Shown: positions 24,728 to 24,798 of the stretch, in pieces
Numbering within the stretch: position 1 is the stretch's first letter
Layout: the number at the start of each line of letters is the position of its first letter
From: Chara braunii
Taxonomy: Eukaryota; Streptophyta; Charophyceae; Charales; Characeae
Assembly (NCBI GenBank): GCA_003427395.1
Contig: BFEA01000351.1
Location: forward strand, 660,322 to 685,119
Direction of reading: 5' to 3'
Length of the DNA stretch: 24,798 nt
Made by a program: the position numbers and the translations under genes
The notes under the pieces: generated by a model
Databases searched by the model: none
Told to the model about the DNA's origin: nothing
What the model saw: only the letters and a program-made list of their open reading frames with translations

Positions 24728-24798
24728 CATCTTCCACCTTCTTCCTCCACCACCACCACCCATCCACCATAGCCAACCACCTTCCACCTTCTTCCTCC
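24728..24798 (-). repeat. Inverted copy of the opening 53-bp-type repeat
   Basis: The minus strand reads GGAGGAAGAAGGTGGAAG, then GGTTGGCTATGGTGGATGGG and GTGGTGG, then GGAGGAAGAAGGTGGAAG again, a period of about 50 bp. It shares GGTTGGCTATGGTGGATGGG exactly with the array at 1-246 but runs the other way. It is cut by the window edge. Confidence 0.85.

Overview
The window looks like nuclear, repeat-rich DNA from a plant-lineage organism. My best guess is a charophyte green alga such as Chara: the Gag-like proteins here resemble, from memory only, hypothetical proteins annotated in Chara braunii. It contains no rRNA, tRNA, CRISPR array or convincing host gene. The only recognisable proteins belong to one decayed Ty3/Gypsy-type LTR retrotransposon on the minus strand. 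One unresolved base (N) at 1635 shows this is assembled sequence.

Layout: 1-246 is a 53-bp tandem repeat. 248-407 is an 80-bp duplication. 423-2032 is an 18-copy array of a 91-bp repeat in two subfamilies. 2033-2965 is one arm of a large inverted repeat. 3040-3368 is a cluster of strong hairpins. 3370-4490 is gene-free and includes a 51-bp repeat. 4491-7205 is a broken Gag-like third ORF. 7396-13965 is the decayed gag-pol: Gag with CCHC knuckle, aspartic protease, reverse transcriptase, RNase H and DD35E integrase. Its leader leads to a 19-nt perfect tRNA-Asp primer-binding site at 14356-14374. 14377-16690 is hairpin-dense non-coding DNA, with a second possible primer-binding site at 16679-16690. 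16700-17030 holds three 122-bp repeats. 17304-18136 holds ten stem-loops that share an apical loop but have different, self-complementary stems. 18140-21318 has no recognisable gene. 21319-22280 is the other inverted-repeat arm. 22361-23940 is a 172-bp tandem array. 23955-24727 holds several foldbacks. 24728-24798 is an inverted copy of the 53-bp repeat that starts the window.

Two things stand out. First, the window is symmetrical. The 53-bp-type repeat, a tandem array, a homopurine tract and a ~0.9-kb arm occur in mirror order at both ends. Each arm carries an outward TATATAAG box, an 11-codon ORF 33 nt from it, and a GTGAGT splice-donor-like site about 400 nt on, so each could be a promoter-exon-intron unit reading into its satellite array. 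Second, the 17304-18136 stem-loops keep an ATCTTA apical loop while their stems change with complementarity preserved. That is the pattern expected of a structured RNA or of a protein-bound hairpin, and I do not recognise the family.

The gag-pol keeps long reading frames interrupted by isolated stops and a few frameshifts, so it is inactive as it stands. I found no 3' LTR matching the sequence beside the tRNA-Asp site, so the element may be truncated at its 3' end or its LTRs may have diverged too far to see by eye.
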